Assembly: GCA_029202405.1 (NCBI GenBank)
Contig: CP119312.1
Coordinates: forward strand, 4,097,001-4,161,000
Direction of reading: 5' to 3'
Source: Candidatus Devosia phytovorans
Lineage (GTDB): Bacteria > Pseudomonadota > Alphaproteobacteria > Rhizobiales > Devosiaceae
DNA: 64,000 nt
In this document: piece by piece, positions 17,698 through 26,014 of the stretch
Layout of the letters: every line of letters begins with the position of its first letter
Numbering within the stretch: position 1 is the stretch's first letter
Position numbers and translations under genes: made by a program
Notes under the pieces: generated by a model
What the model saw: only the letters and a program-made list of their open reading frames with translations
The model's database searches: none
What the model was told of the DNA's origin: nothing

Positions 17698-18465
17698 GTG
17701 AGTCTGATCGTCGATGTGTTTCCCGCGCGAAGCGATAATTTCGGCTATCTCGTGCATGATACGGCAACGGGCCGCACAGCGGCGATCGATGCGCCTGAAG
17801 CGGCCGCCATCAAGACTGCGCTGCTGCATCGCGGCTGGACGCTGAGCGACATCTTCATCACGCATCATCATATCGACCATGTGGAAGCCATTCCCGAGCT
17901 CAAGGCCGAGTTCGGGGTGCGCGTGGTTGGCCCGCGGGCCGAGGCCGACAAGATCGAGGGGCTGGACGAACTAGTTGCCGGCGGCGAAACGGTGAGCCTG
18001 GGCGAGACCACTTTCGATATCTACGACGCGCCGGGTCATACGCTGGGTCAGATTGTTTTCCACGACAAGGCAGGCAAGCATCTCTTTACCGCCGATGCCC
18101 TGTTCTCGCTGGGTGTCGGGCGCATGTTCGAGGGCACGCCCGGTCCGATGTGGGAAGGCGTCAAGGCTTTGCGCGAATTGCCGGACGATACCTTGGTCTA
18201 TTGCGGCCACGAGTATACCCAGAGCAATGCGAGGTTCGCGCTGTTGATCGACCCCGACAACGCGGCCCTGCAGAAGCGGGCGGCCGAGGTCGATGCGCTG
18301 CGCATTGCCGGCAAGGCAACAATCCCGTTCCTCCTCGGTGAGGACAAGGCGGCCAACCCGTTCCTGCGCGCCGACGCGCCAGAACTGGCCAAATTCTACG
18401 GGCTGGAAGGTGCTGCGCCTGGCGAGGTGTTTGCCGCCATCCGTAAGGGCAAGGACAACTTCTAG
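17698..18465 (+). CDS. gloB: Hydroxyacylglutathione hydrolase (glyoxalase II)
   Basis: Metallo-beta-lactamase-fold enzyme that hydrolyses S-D-lactoylglutathione to lactate and glutathione. It has 255 residues from GTG 17698, which has AAGGAG seven bases upstream. The metal-binding motif THHHIDH is intact, as are DAPGHTLGQIVF and the C-terminal YCGHEYTQSNARFA with its glutathione-binding region. A strong hairpin terminator follows. Confidence 0.95.
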   Translation: MSLIVDVFPARSDNFGYLVHDTATGRTAAIDAPEAAAIKTALLHRGWTLSDIFITHHHIDHVEAIPELKAEFGVRVVGPRAEADKIEGLDELVAGGETVSLGETTFDIYDAPGHTLGQIVFHDKAGKHLFTADALFSLGVGRMFEGTPGPMWEGVKALRELPDDTLVYCGHEYTQSNARFALLIDPDNAALQKRAAEVDALRIAGKATIPFLLGEDKAANPFLRADAPELAKFYGLEGAAPGEVFAAIRKGKDNF

Positions 18466-18486
18466 TCTGAGCTTTTCGGCATTTTG

Positions 18487-18523
18487 AAAAGCGGTCCGGT
18501 GTAGCAGCGCCGGACCGCTTTTT
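18487..18523. terminator. Strong bidirectional-looking terminator after gloB
   Basis: Perfect 13-base arms, AAAAGCGGTCCGG at 18487-18499 and its complement at 18510-18522, around a ten-base loop, with five Ts on the plus strand. Confidence 0.85.
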
Positions 18524-18546
18524 GCTGTCGCATGGCTCGTCAGTGG

Positions 18547-18592
18547 TTAACCAAGCGTAAATAGGGAGCGGAAAGCGTTAACAAAACGTTAG
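18547..18592 (+). promoter_or_regulatory. Two near-consensus CtrA boxes
   Basis: TTAA-N7-TAAA at 18547-18561 and TTAA-N7-TTAG at 18578-18592 each match seven of the eight fixed bases of the CtrA box TTAA-N7-TTAA. They lie about 100-140 bases upstream of the small conserved gene at 18689. Confidence 0.4.
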
Positions 18593-18688
18593 CAATTGGC
18601 ACGCGGATTGCCTCTAATGAGGCATAGGGCCATTGCTTATGTTTCATTTCGAGACAGGTCGGCCCGCCCTGATACAGGCGAGGCGAAA

Positions 18689-18940
18689 ATGGCCGATAGC
18701 GAGACACATTTCTCCGGACTTCCCGTTCCCCTGGAAGCGCGCCAGCCCAGACCATCTCTCCTTCGCAATCAAACCCGGGCCGATTTTGTCAGCCAGCTGC
18801 TCGCCGGACGCGAAAAATTGCCGCCGCAACGCGAGCGTCGCCGCGGCAGCTCTGAAGGCGCCATTGGCGCCTATTCGGCAGGAGCGAAGGTTGCCATTAA
18901 GCGTATGCCCCTTGGTTATCGGACGACCATCGTCGCCTAG
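18689..18940 (+). CDS. Small conserved hypothetical protein
   Basis: 83 residues from ATG 18689, with AGGCGAGG just upstream. It is hydrophilic and basic, without a membrane segment. RNQTRADFVSQLLAGRE, PPQRERRR and a C-terminal RMPLGYRTT segment resemble a small protein family I recall from Hyphomicrobiales, with no assigned function. The gene is convergent with its neighbour and overlaps it by four bases. Two CtrA-like boxes precede it. Confidence 0.65.
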   Translation: MADSETHFSGLPVPLEARQPRPSLLRNQTRADFVSQLLAGREKLPPQRERRRGSSEGAIGAYSAGAKVAIKRMPLGYRTTIVA

Positions 18941-19386
18941 CCCATCGTCACGTCGCGACCGGCGCTGGTGATGGAGACGGTGAAACCGGCGACGACGTCG
19001 ATCAATGCCATGACCATAAGCAGAAAGAAGACCGAGCTGGCGGCAGCGCCGGCCAGCAGGAATTCGATCAGGAAGGCGACGAAGAGCACCATGGAGAGCA
19101 TGTGCTCGACGATGGACGAGCGCCCGGCATTGGTCGACTTCAGCACTTCGATGAAGAGGCAGATGATGCCTATGACCAGCAGGAAATCGCCAGCGGTGAC
19201 GGCCCAGGGCGTGCCCGAGACCATGGGGATGGTGAACAGTCCATTGCTCCAGCCGGCGGGCGAGCCACCAAACACCAGAAACGCCACGATATTGTAGAGC
19301 ACGAAGGGTACGACCAGCAGTGGCGGAATGAAGGGCCCATTGCGGCGCGGGGCGTGCGGGGTCGGCATGTAGACGGTTTCGGTCAT
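18937..19386 (-). CDS. Conserved hypothetical membrane protein
   Basis: 149 residues with about four transmembrane segments (roughly 20-42, 60-82, 94-112 and 115-138). A proline-rich N-terminus precedes them and the short C-terminal tail ends ITSAGRDVTMG. No functional motif recognised; the tail and topology resemble unannotated alphaproteobacterial proteins. Confidence 0.7.
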   Translation of the reverse strand: MTETVYMPTPHAPRRNGPFIPPLLVVPFVLYNIVAFLVFGGSPAGWSNGLFTIPMVSGTPWAVTAGDFLLVIGIICLFIEVLKSTNAGRSSIVEHMLSMVLFVAFLIEFLLAGAAASSVFFLLMVMALIDVVAGFTVSITSAGRDVTMG

Positions 19387-19439
19387 TGGGGTGGCTCTCC
19401 GTTCGTTGGCAGCATGCCAGAGGAATGCAAAACGAGAAA

Positions 19440-19472
19440 GGCGGCCGCTGGATGCCAGCGACCGCCCTTTTT
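19440..19472. terminator. Hairpin terminator between fumC and the membrane protein gene
   Basis: The arms GGCGGCCGCTGG and CCAGCGACCGCC (one mismatch) flank ATG. Five Ts follow on the plus strand and a short CTTTC on the minus strand. It lies 18 bases beyond the fumC stop. Confidence 0.6.
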
Positions 19473-19490
19473 GTTGTCCGAATTCCCGAA

Positions 19491-20891
19491 TTATTTCTTG
19501 AGCTTGAGCGGGCCGACCATCTGTTCGGGCTTCACTTCGGCGTCGAATTCATCGCCGGTGAGCAGGCCCAGCTCGATTGCCGTCTCGCGCAGGGTGCTGC
19601 CATTCTTATGAGCGGTCTTGGCGATCTTGGCGGCGTTGTCATAGCCGATCTTGCGGTTGAGCGCGGTCACCAGCATCAGCGACTGGTCGACCAGTTGCTT
19701 GATGCGCTTGTGGTCAGGCTCGATGCCGATTGCGCAATTGTCGTTGAACGACTTGGCGCTATCGGCCAGCAGCCGCACCGACTGCAGGAAGTTATAGGCG
19801 ATGACCGGCTTGAAGACATTGAGCTCGAAATTGCCCTGGGATGCGGCAAAGCCGATGGCGGCGTCATTGCCCATGACCTGGGCGACGACCATGGTCATCG
19901 CCTCGGACTGTGTCGGGTTGACCTTGCCCGGCATGATGGACGAACCGGGTTCGTTTTCCGGAATGGTGATCTCGCCCAGACCCGAGCGGGGACCGGAGGC
20001 GAGCCAGCGCACGTCATTGGCGATCTTCATGAAGGCAACGGCGAGCTGCTTGAGCGCGCCCGAAGTGCCGACAAAGGCGTCGTGGCCGGCGAGCAGGGCG
20101 AACTTGTTGGGGCCGGTGACGAAGTCATGGCCGGTAAGATCTGCGATCTCCCTGGCCACGGCGACAGCATAGTCAGGGTGGGCATTGAGGCCCGTGCCGA
20201 CGGCAGTGCCACCCAGCGCCAGTTCCTTGAGCTGGGGCAGGGTCGTCTTGATGGCGGCGACCGCATAGTCGATCTGGGCGACCCAGCCGGAGATTTCCTG
20301 GCCCAGGGTCAGAGGCGTCGCATCCTGGAGGTGTGTGCGACCGATCTTGACCACATCCATGAATTCCTCGGACTTGGCGTGCAGCGTATCGCGCAGGATC
20401 TGCACGCGCGGGAAGAGGTAATTCACCAGCGCTTCCACGGCGGCGATATGCATGGCCGTAGGATAGGTGTCGTTGGACGACTGGCTCATGTTGACGTGGT
20501 CATTGGGGTGCACGGGTTTTTTGGAGCCCATGGTGCCGCCAGCCAGCTCGATGCCGCGGTTGGAGATGACCTCGTTGACGTTCATGTTGGACTGGGTGCC
20601 CGAACCGGTCTGCCAGACGACAAGCGGGAAATGGTCGGAGAGTTTGCCGGCGATCACTTCATCGGCGGCGGTGACGATCAGGTCGCGGGTTGCCTCGTCG
20701 AGCAGGCCCAGCTTGTGATTGGCCAGGGCTGCGGCTTTCTTGAGCACGCCGAAGGCGGTGACGATCTCGGTCGGCATCTTCTCGCCACCGATGTCGAAAT
20801 TCATCAGGGAGCGTGCCGTCTGCGCGCCGTAATACTTGTCGGTCGGGACCTCGATGGTGCCCATGGTGTCCGATTCAACGCGCATGCTCAT
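19491..20891 (-). CDS. fumC: Class II fumarate hydratase FumC
   Basis: TCA-cycle enzyme interconverting fumarate and malate, 466 residues from ATG 20891. That start has GGGAG seven bases upstream; the longer frame reaches into the leader hairpins. The superfamily signature GSSIMPGKVNPTQ is intact, as are TGSGTQSNMNVNEV, SSNDTYPTAMH and GRTHLQDATP. The leader holds two stacked hairpins, one ending transcription from rpmF. Confidence 0.96.
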   Translation of the reverse strand: MSMRVESDTMGTIEVPTDKYYGAQTARSLMNFDIGGEKMPTEIVTAFGVLKKAAALANHKLGLLDEATRDLIVTAADEVIAGKLSDHFPLVVWQTGSGTQSNMNVNEVISNRGIELAGGTMGSKKPVHPNDHVNMSQSSNDTYPTAMHIAAVEALVNYLFPRVQILRDTLHAKSEEFMDVVKIGRTHLQDATPLTLGQEISGWVAQIDYAVAAIKTTLPQLKELALGGTAVGTGLNAHPDYAVAVAREIADLTGHDFVTGPNKFALLAGHDAFVGTSGALKQLAVAFMKIANDVRWLASGPRSGLGEITIPENEPGSSIMPGKVNPTQSEAMTMVVAQVMGNDAAIGFAASQGNFELNVFKPVIAYNFLQSVRLLADSAKSFNDNCAIGIEPDHKRIKQLVDQSLMLVTALNRKIGYDNAAKIAKTAHKNGSTLRETAIELGLLTGDEFDAEVKPEQMVGPLKLKK

Positions 20892-20941
20892 ATAGTCACT
20901 CCCGGATTGGCCGCGACGCTGGCGGCAGACTTTCAACTGGC

Positions 20942-20980
20942 CCATCAGACCAGGGACGCAGGATCCCGTCGGTCTGATGG
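20942..20980 (-). repeat. Perfect inverted repeat in the fumC leader
   Basis: The ten-base arms CCATCAGACC (20942-20951) and GGTCTGATGG (20971-20980) flank a 19-base loop, about 50 bases upstream of the fumC start. No T-run follows on the minus strand, so it may be a leader structure or operator rather than a terminator. Confidence 0.5.
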
Positions 20981-21017
20981 CAAAGCAAAACGGCCGATCT
21001 CAAAGGAGACCGGCCGT
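20981..21017 (-). terminator. Rho-independent terminator of rpmF
   Basis: On the minus strand the 12-base arms ACGGCCGGTCTC and GAGATCGGCCGT (one G-T pair) enclose CTTT and are followed by TTTGCTTTG. It lies about 45 bases after the rpmF stop. Confidence 0.8.
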
Positions 21018-21061
21018 CGCAATATCACAGATCCAGCGCAGTTTGCGCCTCGTCTTTGGAA

Positions 21062-21241
21062 TTAGTTCTTGGCCGCGAGGACCTGGCGACCGCGGTACAT
21101 GCCGGTCTTGAGGTCGACGTGGTGCGGGCGGCGCAGCTCGCCGGAATCCTTGTCCTCGACATAGGATGCGCTGGCAAGGGCGTCGGCCGAACGGCGGAAA
21201 CCGCGCTTCATTGGCGAGGTTTTGCGTTTTGGAACTGCCAT
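21062..21241 (-). CDS. rpmF: 50S ribosomal protein L32
   Basis: 59 residues, starting MAVPKRKTSPMKRGFRRS and ending RGRQVLAAKN. This matches alphaproteobacterial L32, which lacks the zinc-binding cysteines of some other L32 proteins. Its length is normal. It is followed by a terminator and is probably monocistronic. Confidence 0.97.
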   Translation of the reverse strand: MAVPKRKTSPMKRGFRRSADALASASYVEDKDSGELRRPHHVDLKTGMYRGRQVLAAKN

Positions 21242-21404
21242 GGTCCGGTCCTTTTGAATTCAATATCGTTGCGCCGCCAGGGCGGCCCAGAGACTTATCT
21301 CTGAAGGGATTGGTGGGCTCTATAGAGCAAGTCTGAAGGCTTGGCTAGAGGTTATGAAGGAGTCGAGACGGGGATTCTTTGTTCCCGGATCGACGGCGCC
21401 CGCC

Positions 21405-21749
21405 TCAGGCTGCCTGTGCGCCGGCAACCGGTTCGGCACCCTCGAGATCCCAGATCGTGCTCAGGCGTTCGGCGGCCATCGGGGCAGCTGGAACACGGAA
21501 GACACGATCGGCACAATCGAGCGCCAGGCGGAAGCGGGTGCGGCTCAGCGGATCGGCCACGAGTTCGTCGCTGGACCCCACCCAAAGCACATGGCTGCCC
21601 TTGGCCAGGAGGAAAAGCTCGGCGCCGGCGAAAGCAAAACGATCGAGGCTTTCACTGACGAGGCCATAGGTCTGACCCGAGCGGCCCAGCCAGGTGCTGT
21701 GCCGGCCAAAGCCGTGAACCACCACATTGTTCTCGATGATGCCAGCCAT
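21405..21749 (-). CDS. Unrecognised small protein behind a LexA box
   Basis: 114 residues from ATG 21749. There is no clear transmembrane segment or signal. The middle is rich in Leu, Ala and Val (LDRFAFAGAELFLLAKG) and the tail reads EGAEPVAGAQAA. I do not recognise a family. The start was chosen because a perfect GAAC-N7-GAAC box lies about 32 bases upstream, inside the longer frame that would start at 21815. Control by LexA would make it a DNA-damage-induced gene; its role, such as a division inhibitor, is speculation. Confidence 0.65.
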   Translation of the reverse strand: MAGIIENNVVVHGFGRHSTWLGRSGQTYGLVSESLDRFAFAGAELFLLAKGSHVLWVGSSDELVADPLSRTRFRLALDCADRVFRVPAAPMAAERLSTIWDLEGAEPVAGAQAA

Positions 21750-21781
21750 CCTCAGCGCCCCATCCCTGTTCCAACGAACAA

Positions 21782-21796
21782 GAACAAAATTAGAAC
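21782..21796. promoter_or_regulatory. LexA (SOS) box GAAC-N7-GAAC
   Basis: GAAC at 21782-21785 and 21793-21796 are separated by exactly seven bases, the alphaproteobacterial SOS box (GTTC-N7-GTTC on the minus strand). A further GAAC at 21776 and a GTTC at 21768 lie beside it. The box sits at a promoter-like distance from the start at 21749. Confidence 0.7.
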
Positions 21797-21878
21797 AAAA
21801 TACGAAGCACGTCAAGCGGCGCGTATCGTCATCACTAGATGTATGTGAGTGTTCGTTGATGTCGTCAATATGTTGTGG

Positions 21879-22691
21879 TTATGCCGTGTGTCCGGTGGTT
21901 TTGCGGCGCTCTTCGACGCGCGCCTGAAACTCGGGCGTCAGGGACCGGCCGAGGCCTTTGTCGACTGCGTCGAGAATCAGCGCATCGGACTGGGTTTCGA
22001 TGGCGGATTTTAGGCGTTCCATAAAGGCCGCCGCCGTGAGGCCCGGCTCTATGGGCGGCAGAAAACGCCCCTGGGCGGTGCCCGGCCAGATCAACAGGCT
22101 GTTACGTCCCCAATAGAGCCCGGAGTTGAGCGCCACGGGCACCACCGGTACCTTGAGTTCGAGATAGAGACGCACGATGCCCTGGCGATAGTCGGCCGGT
22201 GCCAGCGGTGCCTTGCGGGTGCCCTCGGGGAAGATGACGATACGACAACCGCGGTCGGCAGCGTCGTGGGCCTGGGCCATCATCAGGGGAATGGCCTCGG
22301 CGCCCTTCTTGCGGTCGACCGCAATGCAATCGAGTGAGCGCGCGGCCCAGCCGAAGAAGGGAATATCCATCAGCTCCTTCTTGACCACATAAGCGGGGCG
22401 ATGGGTGTGGGGGAAGATGGCGAAGACATCCCAGTCGCTCTGGTGCTTGGCAGCGATGATGCAACCGCCAGCCGGGATATTTTCCTCGCCGGTCATCTGC
22501 GTTTTCACTCCCGCGATGAAGCGCAGCAGGATCACGTTGGACCAGCACCAATAGTGCGCCAAAGCCCAGCCGAGCTTCGAGCGGCCGCCGGCGATGCGAC
22601 CGACGAGCGCGATCAGGATGGCGAGGATCGCGGTCTGGCCGATGAACAGCAAGTAGAAGACAGCCGTGCGGATCGATTGGATGACGGCCAT
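21879..22691 (-). CDS. plsC: 1-acyl-sn-glycerol-3-phosphate acyltransferase
   Basis: Membrane acyltransferase making phosphatidic acid from lysophosphatidic acid, 270 residues. An N-terminal hydrophobic segment (about 8-32) precedes the catalytic HQSDWD (HX4D) and the substrate motif FPEGTR. ATG 22691 has a GGAGGAACC ribosome site directly upstream. It is the last gene of the minus-strand run ftsE-ftsX-YcxB-plsC. Confidence 0.93.
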   Translation of the reverse strand: MAVIQSIRTAVFYLLFIGQTAILAILIALVGRIAGGRSKLGWALAHYWCWSNVILLRFIAGVKTQMTGEENIPAGGCIIAAKHQSDWDVFAIFPHTHRPAYVVKKELMDIPFFGWAARSLDCIAVDRKKGAEAIPLMMAQAHDAADRGCRIVIFPEGTRKAPLAPADYRQGIVRLYLELKVPVVPVALNSGLYWGRNSLLIWPGTAQGRFLPPIEPGLTAAAFMERLKSAIETQSDALILDAVDKGLGRSLTPEFQARVEERRKTTGHTA

Positions 22692-22720
22692 GGTTCCTCC
22701 TGCGCTGCAGTGGGCTGCAG

Positions 22721-23245
22721 CTATGCGTCGGCCTTGGCGAAGTGGTGCCGCAGGTCGGTCAGTTGTTGCGGGCTCAGCACCCTCTTGGGGAACACCCTAT
22801 ACAGCCGATCGGATTCAAAGAGCAGAAGGATCTTGTCGTTTTCCGTCCATCCCGGGAAATGGCTCCAGGGCATGTCGAAGCTGCCATATTCGGTTTTGAC
22901 GGTGAGCTTGTCGTCAGTCCAGGCGTAGCCGAAATCGCCGTGCAGGGAGCGCTGTTGTCGGAAATTGCGCCGGGCCAGCGTGGGGATCAGCCAGAGGGTC
23001 CATGCCAAGATAATGGCAAAGGGCAGGATGGAGAGGCCGAGGATGAGACCCGGATTACTGGCAATCGCCGACGGATCGGTCTTGCCTGTCACCAGATAGG
23101 TGAAGAGGATCAGTCCAGCAAACCAAAGGCTGATATAGGCCACGATGACTTTGGGGCGGCTGAGGTTCTTGCCGGCGAAAAGTCGTGCGGCCTGGATCAG
23201 ATCGGCTTCGGCGAAGCGAAATGTCTCGGTCTGCCCCGCTGCCAC
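22721..23245 (-). CDS. YcxB-like membrane protein
   Basis: 174 residues with two transmembrane helices at about 33-52 and 68-90. The C-terminal soluble domain resembles YcxB: DDKLTVKTEYGSFDMPWSHF, then LLFESDRLYRVFPKR. The family function is unknown. GTG 23245 follows the ftsX stop with no gap, so it is co-transcribed with ftsEX and plsC. Confidence 0.78.
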   Translation of the reverse strand: MAAGQTETFRFAEADLIQAARLFAGKNLSRPKVIVAYISLWFAGLILFTYLVTGKTDPSAIASNPGLILGLSILPFAIILAWTLWLIPTLARRNFRQQRSLHGDFGYAWTDDKLTVKTEYGSFDMPWSHFPGWTENDKILLLFESDRLYRVFPKRVLSPQQLTDLRHHFAKADA

Positions 23246-24175
23246 TTACGAGGTCTCGCTCAGGAAGCGACGGACGGTGACACGGGAGGTGATGGCGGTG
23301 AGGGCTGCAATCACCGGAATTACGGCAGCAATGCCGATAATGCCACCGGTGCCGAGCGAGAAGCGTCCGAACAGCACGCCAAGCTGGGCACCGGCTTCGC
23401 TCGACAACATATTGCCCGCCGCAGTGCCGATCAGCGCAAAGAACAGCAGTGCTGCGACGGCGCCGAGCAGGCCACCCTGGAGGCCAATGGAGAGGAAGCG
23501 CCCCTGGAATTCGCCAGCAATGAAGCGGTTGGAGGCGCCGATATAATGCAGCACATCGACGATCTCGCGATTGGTCGCCATGGCGCCGCGCGTGGCAAAG
23601 ACGATCGCCAGCACGGTAGCTGCGCCGATCAGCAGCAGGACCAAGACACCCGACAGTACGACGGTGCCAGCCATGGTGTTGAGCTGCTGGCGCCAGGCGG
23701 CATGGGTATCAAGGCTCGCGCCATTGATCGCGCCCAGGTTGCGTTGCAGTCCCTCAATATCGGCATCGACCGGATCGGCGAGCTGGACCACGACAAGGCG
23801 GGGGATTTCAATGGCCGTCAGGTCAAGGCCGGCACCAAGCCAGGGCTCGAGCAAAGCTTCGCTTTCCTCGACGGTCAGGGCGCGGGCAGAGGCGACGCCG
23901 GGGGTCGATTGCGCCAACGAAACGGCGGTGCGGATATTGGAATCCATCACCTCGCCCTCGACGGGGCGTATCTGGATGGTCACCTCGCGGCCGGTATCGG
24001 CCGACCAGGCAATGGTGGATTTCTGGACCAGCACCACGCCACCCAGCGTCACCGCCGAGAGAAAGCTCATGATGGTGATCAGCAGCAAAAGCGTGCGTCC
24101 AGCGACGCTCTTTTCTGGAACGATGGGTGCAGCGCCCTTGCGGGCCGGCACGATGCGGCGAAGGCGCTCAATCAT
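23246..24175 (-). CDS. ftsX: Cell division protein FtsX
   Basis: Permease-like subunit of the FtsEX complex, which couples ATP hydrolysis to septal peptidoglycan hydrolysis. It has 309 residues with four transmembrane helices (about 30-52, 165-190, 215-245 and 280-302). A periplasmic domain between the first two carries the VASARALTVEESEALLEPWLG segment. ATG 24175 overlaps the end of ftsE by eight bases. Confidence 0.92.
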   Translation of the reverse strand: MIERLRRIVPARKGAAPIVPEKSVAGRTLLLLITIMSFLSAVTLGGVVLVQKSTIAWSADTGREVTIQIRPVEGEVMDSNIRTAVSLAQSTPGVASARALTVEESEALLEPWLGAGLDLTAIEIPRLVVVQLADPVDADIEGLQRNLGAINGASLDTHAAWRQQLNTMAGTVVLSGVLVLLLIGAATVLAIVFATRGAMATNREIVDVLHYIGASNRFIAGEFQGRFLSIGLQGGLLGAVAALLFFALIGTAAGNMLSSEAGAQLGVLFGRFSLGTGGIIGIAAVIPVIAALTAITSRVTVRRFLSETS

Positions 24176-24830
24176 GGATGGTGAGCTCCCCTTTTTGCAG
24201 CAGCATGCGCGGATAGTTGAATTTATCGAGGAGCGGCAGTTCGTGGGTCGCCAGAATGATCGTTGTGCCCAGCGTGCGATTAAGCTCGGCGAAAAGATGC
24301 ACGAGGCGGCTCGACAGTTCCGGATCGACATTTCCGGTCGGCTCGTCGGCCAGCAGAACCTTGGGCCGGGCGATGACGGCGCGGGCAATGGCGGCGCGCT
24401 GTTTTTCGCCACCGGACAGCAGCGAGGGCAGGGCATTCATGCGTTCGCCCAAGCCGACCCATTCGAGCAGTTCGGTGACATTGGGGCGATATTCGCTCTC
24501 GGGCTGGCCCAACACGCGCAGCGGCAGGGCGACGTTTTCAAAGGTTGTCAGGTGGTCGAGCAGGCGAAATTCCTGGAAAACAATGCCGATGTGACGGCGC
24601 ATCTGCAACAGGCGATCGTGCGTGAGGTTGCCGACGTCCTCGCCAAACATGGTGACATTGCCGCGGCTGGGCTTGAGCGACAGCAGCAGCAGGCGGAGCA
24701 GGCTGGTCTTGCCAGAGCCGGAGGGGCCGGTCAGAAAGTGAAAAGAGCCGGGCTCGACCGAAAAGGTCAGGTCCCGCAGGATCTCCGGACCATTGCCGTA
24801 GCGCAATCCGACATTGGAAAACTCGATCAA
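24168..24830 (-). CDS. ftsE: Cell division ATP-binding protein FtsE
   Basis: 220-residue ABC ATPase of FtsEX. Walker A is TGPSGSGKTSLLR, the signature LSGGEKQRAAIARAV and Walker B VLLADEPTGNVD. The start is placed at TTG 24830, giving the usual opening MIEFSNVGLRYG; CCAGG lies five bases upstream. An ATG at 24896 would add 22 atypical residues. It is divergent from the zinc-ribbon gene. Confidence 0.93.
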   Translation of the reverse strand: MIEFSNVGLRYGNGPEILRDLTFSVEPGSFHFLTGPSGSGKTSLLRLLLLSLKPSRGNVTMFGEDVGNLTHDRLLQMRRHIGIVFQEFRLLDHLTTFENVALPLRVLGQPESEYRPNVTELLEWVGLGERMNALPSLLSGGEKQRAAIARAVIARPKVLLADEPTGNVDPELSSRLVHLFAELNRTLGTTIILATHELPLLDKFNYPRMLLQKGELTIHD

Positions 24831-25042
24831 GAGTGCCTGGCTCCAGTATCGTCCGCCGATCGGCGAATCAGGTGTTGGGCGCAGCATAACAGCCATAGAG
24901 GCCGCATGCGCTGCCGGGCCGTGTTGGCGGTATGAAAGCGGCACAAATGTGGTGGATTATCATTGGACTGGACGCAGTTTGAGGAGTCTTAACCCCCGGG
25001 CGATAGGCTTGGGGTTCAGCGTCCCTCATTTCGTCTGGCCCG

Positions 25043-26014
25043 ATGATCATTACCTGTCCGCATTGCCAGACCAAGTATCAGGTCACCTATGAGGCCATAG
25101 GCTCGGCTGGCCGCAAGGTGCAATGCGCTCATTGCCAGCAGGCCTGGCAACAAAAGCCGCTCGATCCGGACGCAGGTGCAACGCCGGAACAGAAGCAGGC
25201 GTCGGTCGCGATGACCGAGGATGCAATGGATGACGCCATTGCTGCGGAAGCCGATTCTGTGATCGTCGAGAACGCACGCAAGTTGCGCCAGGAGAAAGCT
25301 GCCGAAGAGGCGCAGCAGCGCGCCGCGGCCGCTGCCGCGGCGGTAGCCAGCAAGGCCGAGGCGGCCATGCTCAAGAAGCGGCAGAAGGATTTCCTGAGGC
25401 GCCACAGCGCCATGGTGGCCGACCTGCCGCTGGCGCGCTTGCGCCGTACATTCCGTGTGATGGGCGTCCTGGCGCTGGCTGGGGTGCTGGCCCTGGGTTA
25501 TTTCGGCCGTGTGCAGGTCGTGCAGCAGTATCCGGCGATGGCCGGCGTTTATGAATCCCTGGGTCTCGGCGTCAATGTCGTGGGGCTCGATTTTTCCGAC
25601 GTGACGACGCAGCAGTCGTCGCGGGATGGTCGCGAAATGCTGGCTGTCTCGGCGCAGATCGTTGGCCTCGAAACCGAGCCCGTGCCGGTTCCTGCGGTGG
25701 TGGTTACGCTGCTCGACACCCATGGTCAGGGCATCTACGAGTGGAGCGTGACGCCTTCCGTACGCGACCTGATGGCGGGCGAAAGAGCCACATTCGACAC
25801 TCAGCTCACCTTGCCGCCCGGCGATGCCGCCAGTGTTCGGTTGAGCTTTGCGGGCGGCCAGAGCGCGCCGCTGCAGGCGTCGACACCGGCCGACACACAC
25901 ACGTCAGAAACAGCGCCTGCGACGGAGGACACGGGTCATACCGCGCCCGGCGCGACCCAAGATCATGCAGCCCCGGCTGCTTCCCAAGAGCATTCTACCC
26001 CGGAGCATCATTGA
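25043..26014 (+). CDS. MJ0042-type zinc-ribbon membrane protein
   Basis: 323 residues. The N-terminal zinc ribbon has CPHC and CAHC pairs within residues 5-32, the MJ0042 motif of alphaproteobacterial proteins. An Ala/Glu-rich linker (about 50-125), a single transmembrane helix (about 138-158) and an extracytoplasmic domain resembling DUF3426 follow. The last 45 residues are low-complexity Ala/Thr/His. The stop overlaps the cpdR start by one base. Function unknown. Confidence 0.85.
   Translation: MIITCPHCQTKYQVTYEAIGSAGRKVQCAHCQQAWQQKPLDPDAGATPEQKQASVAMTEDAMDDAIAAEADSVIVENARKLRQEKAAEEAQQRAAAAAAAVASKAEAAMLKKRQKDFLRRHSAMVADLPLARLRRTFRVMGVLALAGVLALGYFGRVQVVQQYPAMAGVYESLGLGVNVVGLDFSDVTTQQSSRDGREMLAVSAQIVGLETEPVPVPAVVVTLLDTHGQGIYEWSVTPSVRDLMAGERATFDTQLTLPPGDAASVRLSFAGGQSAPLQASTPADTHTSETAPATEDTGHTAPGATQDHAAPAASQEHSTPEHH

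Noticed and set aside
19386..21065. 559-codon open frame on the plus strand
   Set aside because: Antisense shadow of fumC running through its leader and terminators.
22742..24184. 480-codon open frame on the plus strand, and the 454-codon frame at 23571-24935
   Set aside because: Both are antisense to the YcxB-like, ftsX and ftsE genes, which carry clear motifs.
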